Positions 1-8,249 of a DNA stretch of 64,000 bases are shown here, in pieces; position 1 is the first letter of the stretch; each line of letters opens with the position of its first letter. Both the position numbers and the translations under genes were made by a program. The DNA comes from Rhodanobacter lindaniclasticus (GTDB lineage Bacteria; Pseudomonadota; Gammaproteobacteria; Xanthomonadales; Rhodanobacteraceae), in assembly GCF_004799035.1 (NCBI RefSeq), contig NZ_MWIO01000002.1, positions 30,199 to 94,198 of the forward strand, read 5' to 3'. Below the pieces are notes generated by a model, which ran no database searches, was not told where the DNA came from, and saw only the letters and a program-made list of their open reading frames with translations.

Positions 1-221
1 CGAAGAACCGGGGCAACGACGCCGAGCGACGCAAGGTCGAGACATGGTTGAAGGCGCACCCGTCAGCCCAGTCGGTGGTGATCCGCGGCGACACCGCGAT
101 CCTCACCTTCTATGACCCGAAGCTGGGAGCGCGCAACGGCGTGCGCTCCTCCGACATCTTCGTCTACGAAAACGGCCGCTGGCATGCGCTCTACTCGCAG
201 CACATCAAGGTGGGCGGGTAG
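1..221 (+). CDS. C-terminal fragment of an NTF2/SnoaL-like (DUF4440-type) protein
   Basis: The reading frame is open from the window edge (first full codon at base 3) to TAG at 219-221, giving the last 72 residues of a protein whose start lies outside. The tail SSDIFVYENGRWHALYSQHI is the typical final strand pair of SnoaL-like/DUF4440 proteins of the NTF2-like fold, small alpha+beta barrels that bind hydrophobic ligands or act as isomerases or unassigned enzymes. Seen: frame and C-terminal motif. Inferred: family. The substrate cannot be told. It converges on the reductase gene that ends at 231. Confidence 0.6.
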   Translation, partial: KNRGNDAERRKVETWLKAHPSAQSVVIRGDTAILTFYDPKLGARNGVRSSDIFVYENGRWHALYSQHIKVGG

Positions 222-230
222 TTCGCGCGA

Positions 231-1265
231 TCAGTCCGCGGCCACGCGCACCACCAGCTTGCCGAGGTTGCGGCCCTGCAACAGTCCGATGAAGGCGGCT
301 GGCGCGTTTTCCAGGCCCTCGACGCGATCCTCGCGCAGGATGATCCGGCCGGCGTCGAGCCAGGCCTGCATGTCCTCGCGGAACGCCGCGAAGCGGTCGG
401 CGTAGTGGTCGAGGATGACGAAGCCCTGCATGCGGATGCGCTTCTGCAGCACGGCGGCCATCAGCTGCGGGCGGCGATCCGGCCCGGGCGGCGGCGCGTC
501 GTCGTTGTAGTGCGCGACCAGGCCGCACACCGGCACCCGCGCATGATGGTTGAGCGACGGCAGCACGGCGTCGAGCACCGCGCCGCCCACGTTCTCGAAG
601 TACACGTCGATGCCGTCCGGGCAGGCCGCGGCGAGCCGCCCGGCGAGATCCGGCGCGCGGTGGTCGAGGCAGGCATCGAAGCCCAGTTCCTCCACCGCGT
701 GCCGGCACTTGTCGGGGCCGCCGGCGATGCCGACCACCCGCGCGCCCTTGAGCCGTGCGATCTGCCCGACCACGGCACCGACCGCGCCGGTCGCGGCGGC
801 CACCACCACGGTCTCGCCCGGCTGCGGCTGGCCGATGTCGAGCAGGCCGACGTAGGCGGTGAAGCCGGTCATGCCCAGGCCGCCCAGTGCCAGCGAGGGT
901 TGCGCCAGGTCGCCCAGCGTCGTCAGCGTGTCGCCGGCGGCCACGGCGTAGTCCTGCCAGCCGGCGCTGCCCAGCACCAGCTCGCCGGGCTGGAAGCCGG
1001 CATGCCGCGAGCTGACCACGCGGCTCACCGTGCCGCCCATCATCGGCTGGCCCAGCTCCAGGCCCGGCGCGTACTCGGTGCCGGCCTCGTCCATCAGGTT
1101 GCGCATGTACGGATCGAGCGAGAGATACAGCGTGCGCAGCAACACCTCACCCTCGCCGGGCGAGGGAAGCGGTGCATGGTCCAGGCGGAAATCCTGCGTG
1201 GTCGGCAACCCGTGCGGACGGGCGGCGAGCACGATGCGGCGATGGGTCGAGGTGTCTTGCGGCAT
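231..1265 (-). CDS. NADPH-dependent MDR-family reductase (CurA-like)
   Basis: A 344-residue medium-chain dehydrogenase/reductase lacking the catalytic zinc ligands, resembling NADPH-dependent curcumin/2-alkenal reductases (CurA, leukotriene B4 12-hydroxydehydrogenase group). The N-terminal catalytic domain carries the family motif SLDPYMRNLM (residues 49-58) and the Rossmann nucleotide loop is AATGAVGAVVG (157-167). Start chosen at ATG 1265 because GGAG sits about 8 bases upstream; the frame stays open further upstream but without a site. It is the last gene of the efflux operon, 29 bases after the SDR gene. Reduction of activated C=C bonds in electrophilic compounds fits co-expression with a MexEF-like pump, but the substrate is inferred. 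Confidence 0.85.
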   Translation of the reverse strand: MPQDTSTHRRIVLAARPHGLPTTQDFRLDHAPLPSPGEGEVLLRTLYLSLDPYMRNLMDEAGTEYAPGLELGQPMMGGTVSRVVSSRHAGFQPGELVLGSAGWQDYAVAAGDTLTTLGDLAQPSLALGGLGMTGFTAYVGLLDIGQPQPGETVVVAAATGAVGAVVGQIARLKGARVVGIAGGPDKCRHAVEELGFDACLDHRAPDLAGRLAAACPDGIDVYFENVGGAVLDAVLPSLNHHARVPVCGLVAHYNDDAPPPGPDRRPQLMAAVLQKRIRMQGFVILDHYADRFAAFREDMQAWLDAGRIILREDRVEGLENAPAAFIGLLQGRNLGKLVVRVAAD

Positions 1266-1294
1266 GCGGAAAGCTCCAGCAGGGGAAGGGACGA

Positions 1295-2029
1295 TCACCA
1301 GGCGATCTGCTTGCCATCGCGGAAGAAGCGACCGGTCGGCGCCGGGGCCGGCAGGCTGGCAGCCCACACCACGCCGGCGGCGCCGACACTGACCGGTCGA
1401 CCGCCGGCACCGCCCAGGTCGGTGGCGACCCAGCCCGGGCACACCGCGTTGACCGTGATGCCGCTGCCTTCCAGCTCGGCCGCCAGCGTGCGCGTGTAGG
1501 CGTTGAGCGCGGACTTGGAGGTGCGATAGGCCACGCAGTGCCTGTCGTTCGACGCGCTGGCGGCGCAACCGCTGGACACGTTCACGATGCGGCCGTAGCC
1601 GTGCCGGCGCATCAGCGGCAGCATCGCGCTGGTCAGTCGCCAGCTGCCGTACAGGTGGGTCTGCATCGCGCCCAGTGCGCGGGTGAGGTCGCCGTCGCTG
1701 GCCAGCGCGTCGTGGTCATAGTAGCCGCCGGCGTTGTTGACCAGCACGTCGAGCCGGCCGTAGGTAACTTCGATCCAGCGCGCCAGCGTGTCGACCTGTT
1801 CCTGTCGGGTGACGTCGAGCTGTACCGCGATCACCTCGCCGGGCGCACTGGCCAGCTTGCGCGCCGCGTGCAGGCCCTTGTCCAGATCGCGTGCGCCCAG
1901 CAGCACGGTCATGCCGCGTTCGCTGAGCTGGCTCGCCACCTCGAAGCCGAGGCCGCGGTTGGCGCCGCTGACCAGGGCCACGCGATAGACCGGCGTGCTC
2001 GCCGGCACGCGGCGGGCGGGCCGGCTCAT
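1295..2029 (-). CDS. Short-chain dehydrogenase/reductase
   Basis: Classical SDR of 244 residues. The cofactor loop SGANRGLG (residues 21-28), the NNAG structural motif and the catalytic YRTSK (Y-x-x-x-K) with an upstream serine (VNVSSG) are all present, so the enzyme looks active and prefers NAD(P)H. The start at ATG 2029 overlaps the stop of the upstream outer-membrane factor gene as ATGA, which argues for translational coupling and decides the start. Its position inside an efflux operon suggests detoxification of a carbonyl compound that also induces or uses the pump. The exact substrate cannot be read from the sequence. Confidence 0.85.
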   Translation of the reverse strand: MSRPARRVPASTPVYRVALVSGANRGLGFEVASQLSERGMTVLLGARDLDKGLHAARKLASAPGEVIAVQLDVTRQEQVDTLARWIEVTYGRLDVLVNNAGGYYDHDALASDGDLTRALGAMQTHLYGSWRLTSAMLPLMRRHGYGRIVNVSSGCAASASNDRHCVAYRTSKSALNAYTRTLAAELEGSGITVNAVCPGWVATDLGGAGGRPVSVGAAGVVWAASLPAPAPTGRFFRDGKQIAW

Positions 2030-3468
2030 GGTGCGGCGCCGGTCTGCGCCACCGCGCTGCACTGCTCGTCACCGCAAGCCTGCCAGCCGCCGCCGAGCGA
2101 CTTGTACAGGGCGACGGCGCGGGTGTTGATCGCCGCCTCGGCCTGGGCCAGATCGTCTTCGGCGGCGAGCTGGGTACGCTCGGCGTCGAGCAGTTCGAGG
2201 AAGCCGGTGGCGCCTTCCTGGTAGCGCACGCGGGCCAGGTCGGCGGCGCGCTTGCTCTGCGTGGCCTGCTCGATCAGGTGGTCGACGCGGATGCGTTGCT
2301 GGTTGAAGCCGGTGACCGCGTTGTCGATGTCCTCGATCGCCTCCAGCACGCTGCGCTGGTAATTCGCCTGCGCCGCATCGGCGCGCGCCTCGCTGGCGTG
2401 CAGGTTCGCGCGCACGCGCTGCACGTTGAGGCCGGCCCAGTGGATGCTCGGCATCAACGACCAGGCGCGCGTCGACGGACTGCCGAAGTCATTGCTGCGC
2501 CCGGACAGGAAGCCGAGGAAACCACCCAGCGTGATGTGCGGGAAGAAGTCCGCCTTGGCCACGCCGATCCGTGCGGTGGCGGCGGCGTATTCGCGTTCGG
2601 CCATCTGGACGTCCGGGCGGCGCGACAGCACGTCGCCCGCGTCGCCGATCGGCAAGGTGGTGGCGATCGGGGTGAAACTCTTCGGCGACACGTCGATGTC
2701 GAGCTCGCCCGGACGCTCGCCCAGCAGCACGGCGAGGCGGTATTCGCTGGCGCTGGCCTGGGTCTGCAATAGCGGCAGTTGCGCCTGCACCGCGCTGAGG
2801 CGGGCCTTGGCGCTGGCCACGTCCTGCTCCGAACCGGTGCCGACCTGCTGGCGCACTTCGGTGAGGTGCACGGTCTGGCGCTGGTTGTCGATGTCGCGGC
2901 GGGCGATGTCCAGCCGCAGCTGGCTGCCGCGCAGTTCGAAGTAGTTGCGCGCGACCTCGGCCAGCAGGCTGACCTGCACGTCATGCAAGGCGGCCTCGCG
3001 CGCGCCGAGATCGGCGCCGGCCGCTTCCACCGAGCGGCGCACGCCGCCGAACAGGTCCAGTTCCCATGACGCATCGAAGCCGGCCTGATAGGTCGTGGTG
3101 GTGCTGCGCTGGTCGCTGAAGCCCGGCTGCTGGCCGCGGCTGCGCGTGTAGCTCGCGCCGGTGTCGATGGTCGGAAAGCGGTCGGACTTCGCGCCACTGA
3201 GCAGCGCCCGCGCTTCGTGCAACCGCGCCACCGCGATGCGCAGGTCGAGGTTGTTCGCCGCCGCGCGCTGGATCAGGGCGTCCAGGGTCGGATCGTTGAA
3301 CTGCCTCCACCACGCAGACTGGAACGACGCGTTGCTTTCCTGCACGGCGTCGAGGCCCTGCAGTTGCGGCGCGGCGATCTTCTCGGCGTGATAGTTCGGT
3401 CCCACGCTGGCACAGCCGGCCAGTGCCAGGGCCGCGCTGAGCGCGGCGATCTTCAGCATCTTCTTCAT
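2026..3468 (-). CDS. Outer-membrane efflux lipoprotein (OprM/NodT family)
   Basis: A 480-residue outer-membrane factor of the RND tripartite pump, the TolC-like channel that joins the inner-membrane pump to the outside. The signal peptide ends in a lipobox (LAGC, Cys19), so the mature protein is lipid-anchored, as in OprM/OprN. The two OEP repeats each contain long helices (for example NNLDLRIAVARLHEARALLSG) and the family motif SWELDLFGGVRR. The start at 3468 overlaps the mexF-like stop as ATGA. Length is normal for the family. It is the third gene of the mexE-mexF-OMF order seen in MexEF-OprN loci, so OprN is the closest functional label, but OprM and OprN cannot be separated by eye. Confidence 0.93.
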   Translation of the reverse strand: MKKMLKIAALSAALALAGCASVGPNYHAEKIAAPQLQGLDAVQESNASFQSAWWRQFNDPTLDALIQRAAANNLDLRIAVARLHEARALLSGAKSDRFPTIDTGASYTRSRGQQPGFSDQRSTTTTYQAGFDASWELDLFGGVRRSVEAAGADLGAREAALHDVQVSLLAEVARNYFELRGSQLRLDIARRDIDNQRQTVHLTEVRQQVGTGSEQDVASAKARLSAVQAQLPLLQTQASASEYRLAVLLGERPGELDIDVSPKSFTPIATTLPIGDAGDVLSRRPDVQMAEREYAAATARIGVAKADFFPHITLGGFLGFLSGRSNDFGSPSTRAWSLMPSIHWAGLNVQRVRANLHASEARADAAQANYQRSVLEAIEDIDNAVTGFNQQRIRVDHLIEQATQSKRAADLARVRYQEGATGFLELLDAERTQLAAEDDLAQAEAAINTRAVALYKSLGGGWQACGDEQCSAVAQTGAAP

Positions 3469-6400
3469 CAGTGGTTCTCCAGCGCCGGCTGCGCGTGCGC
3501 GGCGGCGCGTTCGGCCGCGCGCGCCTCGCGGCGCTCGACCAGGGCGCGAATGACGACGTAGAACAGCGGGGTGTAGATCAGCCCGAAGATGGTCACGCCG
3601 AGCATGCCGGCGAACACCGCCACGCCCATCGCGTGGCGCATCTCGGCGCCGGCGCCGCTGGAGGTGACCAGCGGCACCACGCCCATGATGAACGCGATCG
3701 AGGTCATCAGGATCGGGCGCAGCCGCAGCCTGGCGGCTTCCAGCACGGCCTCGTGGCGTGGCACGCCTTCCAGCTGCAGTTCGCGGGCGAACTCCACGAT
3801 CAGGATCGCGTTCTTGCACGCCAGCCCCACCAGCACGATCAGGCCGATCTGGGTGAAGATGTTGTTGTCGCCGCCGCTGAGCCAGACACCGGCAATCGCG
3901 GACAGCAGCACCATCGGCACGATCAGGATCACCGCCAGCGGCAGCGACCAGCTCTCGTACAACGACGACAGCACCAGGAACACCAGCAGCACGCACAACG
4001 GGAACACCAGGATCGCGGTATTGCCGGCCAGGATCTGCTGGTAGGTCAGCTCGGTCCACTCGAAGCTGAAGCCGTTGGGCAGGTTGTCCCTGGCCAGTTT
4101 CTCCATCGCCGCTTGGGCCTGGCCGGAACTGAAGCCGGGCGCGGGGCCGCCGTTGATCTCGGCGGTGGCGTAGCCGTTGTAATGCTGCACGCGGTCCGGG
4201 CCGGCGCCCTGCTGCACGGTGACGAACGAACCCAGCGGCACCATCTGGCCCTGTGCGTTGCGCGTCTTCAGCTGCAGGATGTCCTCGGGCGTGTGGCGGA
4301 ACGCGGGGTCGGCCGACACGTTCACCTGGTAGGTGCGGCCGAAACGGTTGAAGTCGTTGACGTAGAGCGAGCCCATGTAGGCCTGCATGGTCTGGTACAC
4401 GTCGCCCAGGTTCACGCCTTCAGCCTTGGCCTTTTCGCGGTTCACGTCGGCGTCCACCTGGGGCACGCTGACCTGGAAGCTGGAGAACAGCCCGGCGAGT
4501 GCCGGATCTTTCCGGCTGGCCGCGATCAGGTTCTGCGTCTGCGCGTACAGCTCGTTGAAGCCGCGGTCGCCGCGGTCCTCGATCTGCATGCGGAAGCCGC
4601 CGATCGTGCCCAGGCCCATCACCGGCGGCGGCGGGAACACCGCGATGTACGCGTCCTGGATCGAGGCGAACTTCTGGTTCAGCGCGCCGGCGATCGCGCC
4701 GGCGGAAAGATCCGCGCTGCGGCGTTCCTCGAACGGCTTCAGCGTGACGAACACGATGCCGGAGTTGGTCGAGTTGGTGAAGCCATTGATCGACAGGCCG
4801 GGGAAGGCCACGGCGTGCTCCACGCCCGGCTGCTTCAGCGCGATCGCGCCCATGCGCTGGATCACGTCCTCGGAACGGTCGAGCGAGGCCGCGTCGGGCA
4901 GCTGCGCGAATGCCACCAGGTACTGCTTGTCCTGGCCGGGCACGAAGCCGGTCGGCACGTGCGAGAAGCCGAACCAGGTCAGCGCGATCAGGCCGGCATA
5001 CACCACCAGCGCCAGCTTGCCCTTGCCGACGATGCGCTTGACGCCGCCCACGTAGCGCTCCGAACCGCGATGGAAGACGCGGTTGAACGGACGGAACAGC
5101 CAGCCGAACGCGCGGTCGATGCCGCGGGTGAGGCGGTCCTTCGGCGCGTCGTGCGGCTTCAGCAGCACGGCGGCCAGCGCCGGGCTCAGGGTCAGCGAAT
5201 TGAACGCGGAGATCACCGTGGAGATCGCGATGGTCAACGCGAACTGGCGATAGAACTGGCCGGTGAGGCCGCTGACGAAGGCGGTCGGGATGAACACCGC
5301 GCACAGCACCAGCGCGGTGGCCACGATCGGGCCGGTGACCTCGCGCATCGCCTGGCGCGTGGCCTCCTTCGGCGACTGGCCCAGCTCGATGTGCCGCTCG
5401 ACGTTTTCCACCACCACGATCGCGTCATCGACCACGATGCCGATCGCCAGCACCAGGCCGAACAGCGACAGCGCGTTGAGCGAGAACCCGGCCAGGTACA
5501 TGATCGCGAACGTGCCGATCAGCGACACCGGCACCGCCACCAGCGGGATGATCGAGGCGCGCCAGGTCTGCAGGAACAGGATCACCACCAGCACCACCAG
5601 CAGGATCGCTTCCAGCAGCGTGTGCGCCACCGCCTCGATCGAGCCGCGCACGAACACGGTCGGGTCGTAGACGATGGAGTAATCCACCCCTTGCGGGAAA
5701 TCCTGCTTCAGCTGCGCCATGGTGGCGCGCACTTCGTCGGAGATCTGGATCGCGTTGGACCCCGGCCGCGCGAAGATCGGCAAGGCCACCGCCGGCTTGT
5801 TGTCCAGCAGGCTGCGCAGCGCGTAGTTGTTCGAGCCCAGGTCGACCTTGGCCACGTCACTCAGGTGGGTGACGCCACCGTTGGCGTCGGTGCGCACGAT
5901 GATGTGGCGGAAGTCGTCCTCGCTGACCAGCCGGCCGCGCGTGTTGATGTTGAGCTGGAACGCGGAGTTGGACGGGCCGGGCGGCGCGTTCAGCGCACCG
6001 GCGGCGACCTGCACGTTCTGCTCGCGGATCGCGGCGATCACGTCGCCGGTGGTGAGCGAGCGCTGCGCCAGCTTCTGCGGGTCCAGCCACACGCGCATCG
6101 AGTATTCGCCGGCGCCGAAGATCTGCACGTCGCCGACGCCGTCGAGCCGGCCCAGCACGTCCTTCACGTGCAGCCGCGCGTAGTTCGACAGGTACAGCAT
6201 GTCGTAGCGCTGGTCGGGCGAGGTGAGGTGCACCACCATGGTCAGGTCGGGCGAGCTCTTCTGCGTGGTCACGCCGAGCCGCTGCACTTCCTCGGGCAGC
6301 TTCGGCAGGGCTTGCGCCACGCGGTTCTGCACGTCGACCTGGGCGTTGTCGAGATCGGTGCCCAGCGCGAACGTCACGGTCAGGGTGAGCGCGCCATCGC

Positions 6401-6659
6401 TGGTCGCCTGCGAGGAGGTGTACAGCATGCCTTCGGCGCCGTTGATCTGTTCCTCCAGCGGCGTGGCGACGGTCTGCGCGATCACCTTGGGGTTGGCGCC
6501 GGGATAGCTGGCACGCACCACCACGGTGGGCGGCACCACTTCGGGGTACTCGCTGATCGGCAGCTGGAACACCGCGATGGCGCCGGTGATCACGAACAGC
6601 AGCGACAGCACGGCGGCCATGATCGGCCGGTCGACGAAGAATTGGGCAATGTTTTTCAT
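3468..6659 (-). CDS. mexF: RND efflux pump inner-membrane subunit (MexF-like, HAE1 family)
   Basis: A 1063-residue proton-driven RND transporter. The N terminus (KNIAQFFVDRPI followed by FQLPISEYPEVVPPTVVV) and the segments YDPTVFVRGSIEAVAHTLLE and GIVVDDAIVVVENVE match the MexF/BpeF subgroup closely. The VVDD pair supplies the TM4 aspartates of the proton relay. Two repeats of transmembrane helices separated by large periplasmic porter/docking loops are visible, full length and unbroken. MexF-type pumps export chloramphenicol, fluoroquinolones, trimethoprim and electrophilic or disulfide-stress metabolites; specificity here is inferred. It lies 196 bases after the membrane-fusion gene, with repeat elements in between, and overlaps the outer-membrane factor gene by four bases. 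Confidence 0.95.
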   Translation of the reverse strand: MKNIAQFFVDRPIMAAVLSLLFVITGAIAVFQLPISEYPEVVPPTVVVRASYPGANPKVIAQTVATPLEEQINGAEGMLYTSSQATSDGALTLTVTFALGTDLDNAQVDVQNRVAQALPKLPEEVQRLGVTTQKSSPDLTMVVHLTSPDQRYDMLYLSNYARLHVKDVLGRLDGVGDVQIFGAGEYSMRVWLDPQKLAQRSLTTGDVIAAIREQNVQVAAGALNAPPGPSNSAFQLNINTRGRLVSEDDFRHIIVRTDANGGVTHLSDVAKVDLGSNNYALRSLLDNKPAVALPIFARPGSNAIQISDEVRATMAQLKQDFPQGVDYSIVYDPTVFVRGSIEAVAHTLLEAILLVVLVVILFLQTWRASIIPLVAVPVSLIGTFAIMYLAGFSLNALSLFGLVLAIGIVVDDAIVVVENVERHIELGQSPKEATRQAMREVTGPIVATALVLCAVFIPTAFVSGLTGQFYRQFALTIAISTVISAFNSLTLSPALAAVLLKPHDAPKDRLTRGIDRAFGWLFRPFNRVFHRGSERYVGGVKRIVGKGKLALVVYAGLIALTWFGFSHVPTGFVPGQDKQYLVAFAQLPDAASLDRSEDVIQRMGAIALKQPGVEHAVAFPGLSINGFTNSTNSGIVFVTLKPFEERRSADLSAGAIAGALNQKFASIQDAYIAVFPPPPVMGLGTIGGFRMQIEDRGDRGFNELYAQTQNLIAASRKDPALAGLFSSFQVSVPQVDADVNREKAKAEGVNLGDVYQTMQAYMGSLYVNDFNRFGRTYQVNVSADPAFRHTPEDILQLKTRNAQGQMVPLGSFVTVQQGAGPDRVQHYNGYATAEINGGPAPGFSSGQAQAAMEKLARDNLPNGFSFEWTELTYQQILAGNTAILVFPLCVLLVFLVLSSLYESWSLPLAVILIVPMVLLSAIAGVWLSGGDNNIFTQIGLIVLVGLACKNAILIVEFARELQLEGVPRHEAVLEAARLRLRPILMTSIAFIMGVVPLVTSSGAGAEMRHAMGVAVFAGMLGVTIFGLIYTPLFYVVIRALVERREARAAERAAAHAQPALENH

Positions 6660-6708
6660 GCAAAAGATCCTCGACGAAGCTGGTTGACGGCTTCGGTCTT
6701 TCTTTGCT

Positions 6709-6733
6709 CCTCCCCCTGCGCAGCAGGGGGAGG
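6709..6733. repeat. GC-rich hairpin, first copy of a REP-like element
   Basis: Perfect 11-base arms CCTCCCCCTGC / GCAGGGGGAGG around a GCA loop, followed by TTGGGAGGGGG. It lies in the transcribed spacer between the mexE- and mexF-like genes. A second, inverted copy is at 6788-6852. Confidence 0.75.
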
Positions 6734-6787
6734 TTGGGAGGGGGTAACGCTCTTGCCGGTGGCTTCTTGGCTGACTGGAGGGACTTC

Positions 6788-6852
6788 ACCCCTCCCCAAC
6801 CCTCCCCTGCTGCACGTCCCGCAAGGGGACTTCCTTCGGTCGCAGGGGAGGG
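6788..6852. repeat. REP-like element, second copy in inverted orientation
   Basis: CCCCTCCCCAACC followed by the arms CCTCCCCTGC (6801-6810) and GCAGGGGAGG (6842-6851), with a nested GTCCC-GCAAG-GGGAC hairpin in the loop. It is the reverse orientation of the element at 6709. Such intergenic palindromes are dispersed through Xanthomonadales genomes (recalled, not searched). Located in the mexE-mexF spacer, they may form mRNA structures that alter the ratio of the two subunits. Confidence 0.7.
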
Positions 6853-6855
6853 AGC

Positions 6856-8106
6856 TCAACCTTGCGGGCGACCCGATGCTGCGGTTGTCCTGGTCTGTGC
6901 AGTGCGAGAGTCATTGGTCGATGGCGCCTCGCCACGCTCCACCAGCGCCTTGTCCGCCGCATCCAGCCGGTAGCTCATCGCCACCTTCTGCGGATTCACC
7001 TCGACGCCGGGGCGCACGCGCTGCAGGCCGTTGACCACCACCAGGTCACTCGGCTGCACGCCGCGGTCGATCACGCGCAGGCCGTGGAACAGCGCACCGG
7101 TGTCGACCTTGCGGTATTGCACCTTGTGATCCTTGTCGACCACGTAGACGAACTGGTTGCCGAGGTCGGTGCCGATCGCGCGGTCGTCCACCAGCACGCG
7201 CGACTTCGCCTGCCCGCTCTGCAGTTGCACGCGGGCATACAGGCCGGGCGTGTACAGGCCGTCGGCGTTGTCGAATACCGCGCGCAGGCGCATGGTGCCG
7301 GAGCCGGTGTGCAACTGGTTGTCGACGAAGTCCAGGCGGCCTTCATGCGGGTAACCGGCTTCGTCGGCCAGGCCCATCGCCGCCTCGATCCGCGCGCTGC
7401 GGCCGGCCCGCTTCGCGCCGGCACGCAGGTGGTCGAGCTTGAGCCAGGTCTGCTCGTCCACGTCGAAGTAGACGTAGACCGGGTTCACCGATACCACGCT
7501 GGTCAGCACGTCGCTGCTGGTGACCAGGTTGCCGGCGGTGACGCGGGCGTTGCTGACGCGGCCGTCGATCGGCGCGCGCACCGTGGTGAAGTCCAGCTTC
7601 AGCCGCGCGGCGGCCAGCGCCGCGGTGGCGGCGCCGAGCTGGGCCCGGGCACTCTGCGCGGTGGTCTCCAGGCGATCGGCTTCCTGCTGCGCGATCGCGT
7701 GCTGGGCCAGCAGCATCTCGCCGCGGCGCTGGTTGGTCTGGGCCAGGTTCAGCTCGGCCTTCGCCTGCGCCTGGTTGGCGACCAGCCGGTCGACCTCGGC
7801 CCGGTACGGACGGGCGTCGAGCTGAAACAGCACGTCGCCCTTGTGCACCAGCGCGCCTTCGCGAAAATGCACCGACTCGACGAAACCGTCGACGCGCGGC
7901 TGCACCTGCACGGTGTTGACCGCTTCCAGCCGGCCGGTGAACTGGGCGCTGTCGCTGACCTGGCGGGTCAGCGCCTGCGCCACCGTCACTTCCGGCGGCG
8001 CGCCGGCGGCGGGTCCCTGGGCACGGCTGTCATCGCCGTGCAGCAGCAGCCAGCTGCCCAGCGCACCGGCGGCGACCAGGGGTATCAGCATCCATTGTTT
8101 CTTCAT
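6856..8106 (-). CDS. mexE: RND efflux membrane-fusion protein (MexE-like)
   Basis: A 416-residue periplasmic adaptor. An N-terminal hydrophobic segment (about residues 5-21) without a lipobox cysteine serves as anchor or signal. Then come the barrel-sandwich/lipoyl half (VQPRVDGFVESVHFREGALVHKG), the alpha-hairpin (RLVANQAQAKAELNLAQTNQRRG), the second lipoyl half (DFTTVRAPIDGRVSNARV) and a beta-barrel. It bridges the MexF-like pump and the outer-membrane channel. Start at ATG 8106 is set by GGGAG about six bases upstream. First gene of the minus-strand efflux operon; divergently transcribed from the LysR gene, whose product probably controls it. Confidence 0.92.
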   Translation of the reverse strand: MKKQWMLIPLVAAGALGSWLLLHGDDSRAQGPAAGAPPEVTVAQALTRQVSDSAQFTGRLEAVNTVQVQPRVDGFVESVHFREGALVHKGDVLFQLDARPYRAEVDRLVANQAQAKAELNLAQTNQRRGEMLLAQHAIAQQEADRLETTAQSARAQLGAATAALAAARLKLDFTTVRAPIDGRVSNARVTAGNLVTSSDVLTSVVSVNPVYVYFDVDEQTWLKLDHLRAGAKRAGRSARIEAAMGLADEAGYPHEGRLDFVDNQLHTGSGTMRLRAVFDNADGLYTPGLYARVQLQSGQAKSRVLVDDRAIGTDLGNQFVYVVDKDHKVQYRKVDTGALFHGLRVIDRGVQPSDLVVVNGLQRVRPGVEVNPQKVAMSYRLDAADKALVERGEAPSTNDSRTAQTRTTAASGRPQG

Positions 8107-8249
8107 GACGCACTCCCGATATCTCGTGGGCCGGGCGGGGGAAGCCTGGCGAGGGCCGAGAGAATAGGTGTACTCTCCGGTATAGAAAACCCGGTTCTTG
8201 CGCATTACACTCGTGCGCCACAGTCACGAATCGACGAGGAACTGAAGCA
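8107..8249. promoter_or_regulatory. Divergent promoter region of the efflux operon and its LysR regulator
   Basis: The 143 bases separating the two divergent start codons are the least GC-rich stretch nearby. On the minus strand TTTTCT, a 17-base spacer and TATTCT (around 8160-8189) could form a weak sigma-70 promoter for the efflux operon. LysR-type regulators normally bind a T-N11-A site in such a spacer; no single convincing site could be chosen by eye. Confidence 0.45.

Noticed and set aside
3471..7034. Plus-strand open frame of 1187 codons
   Set aside because: It is antisense to the mexF-like gene; composition is biased to Arg/His/Gln/Ala with no domain, as expected from the third-position GC of the real gene.
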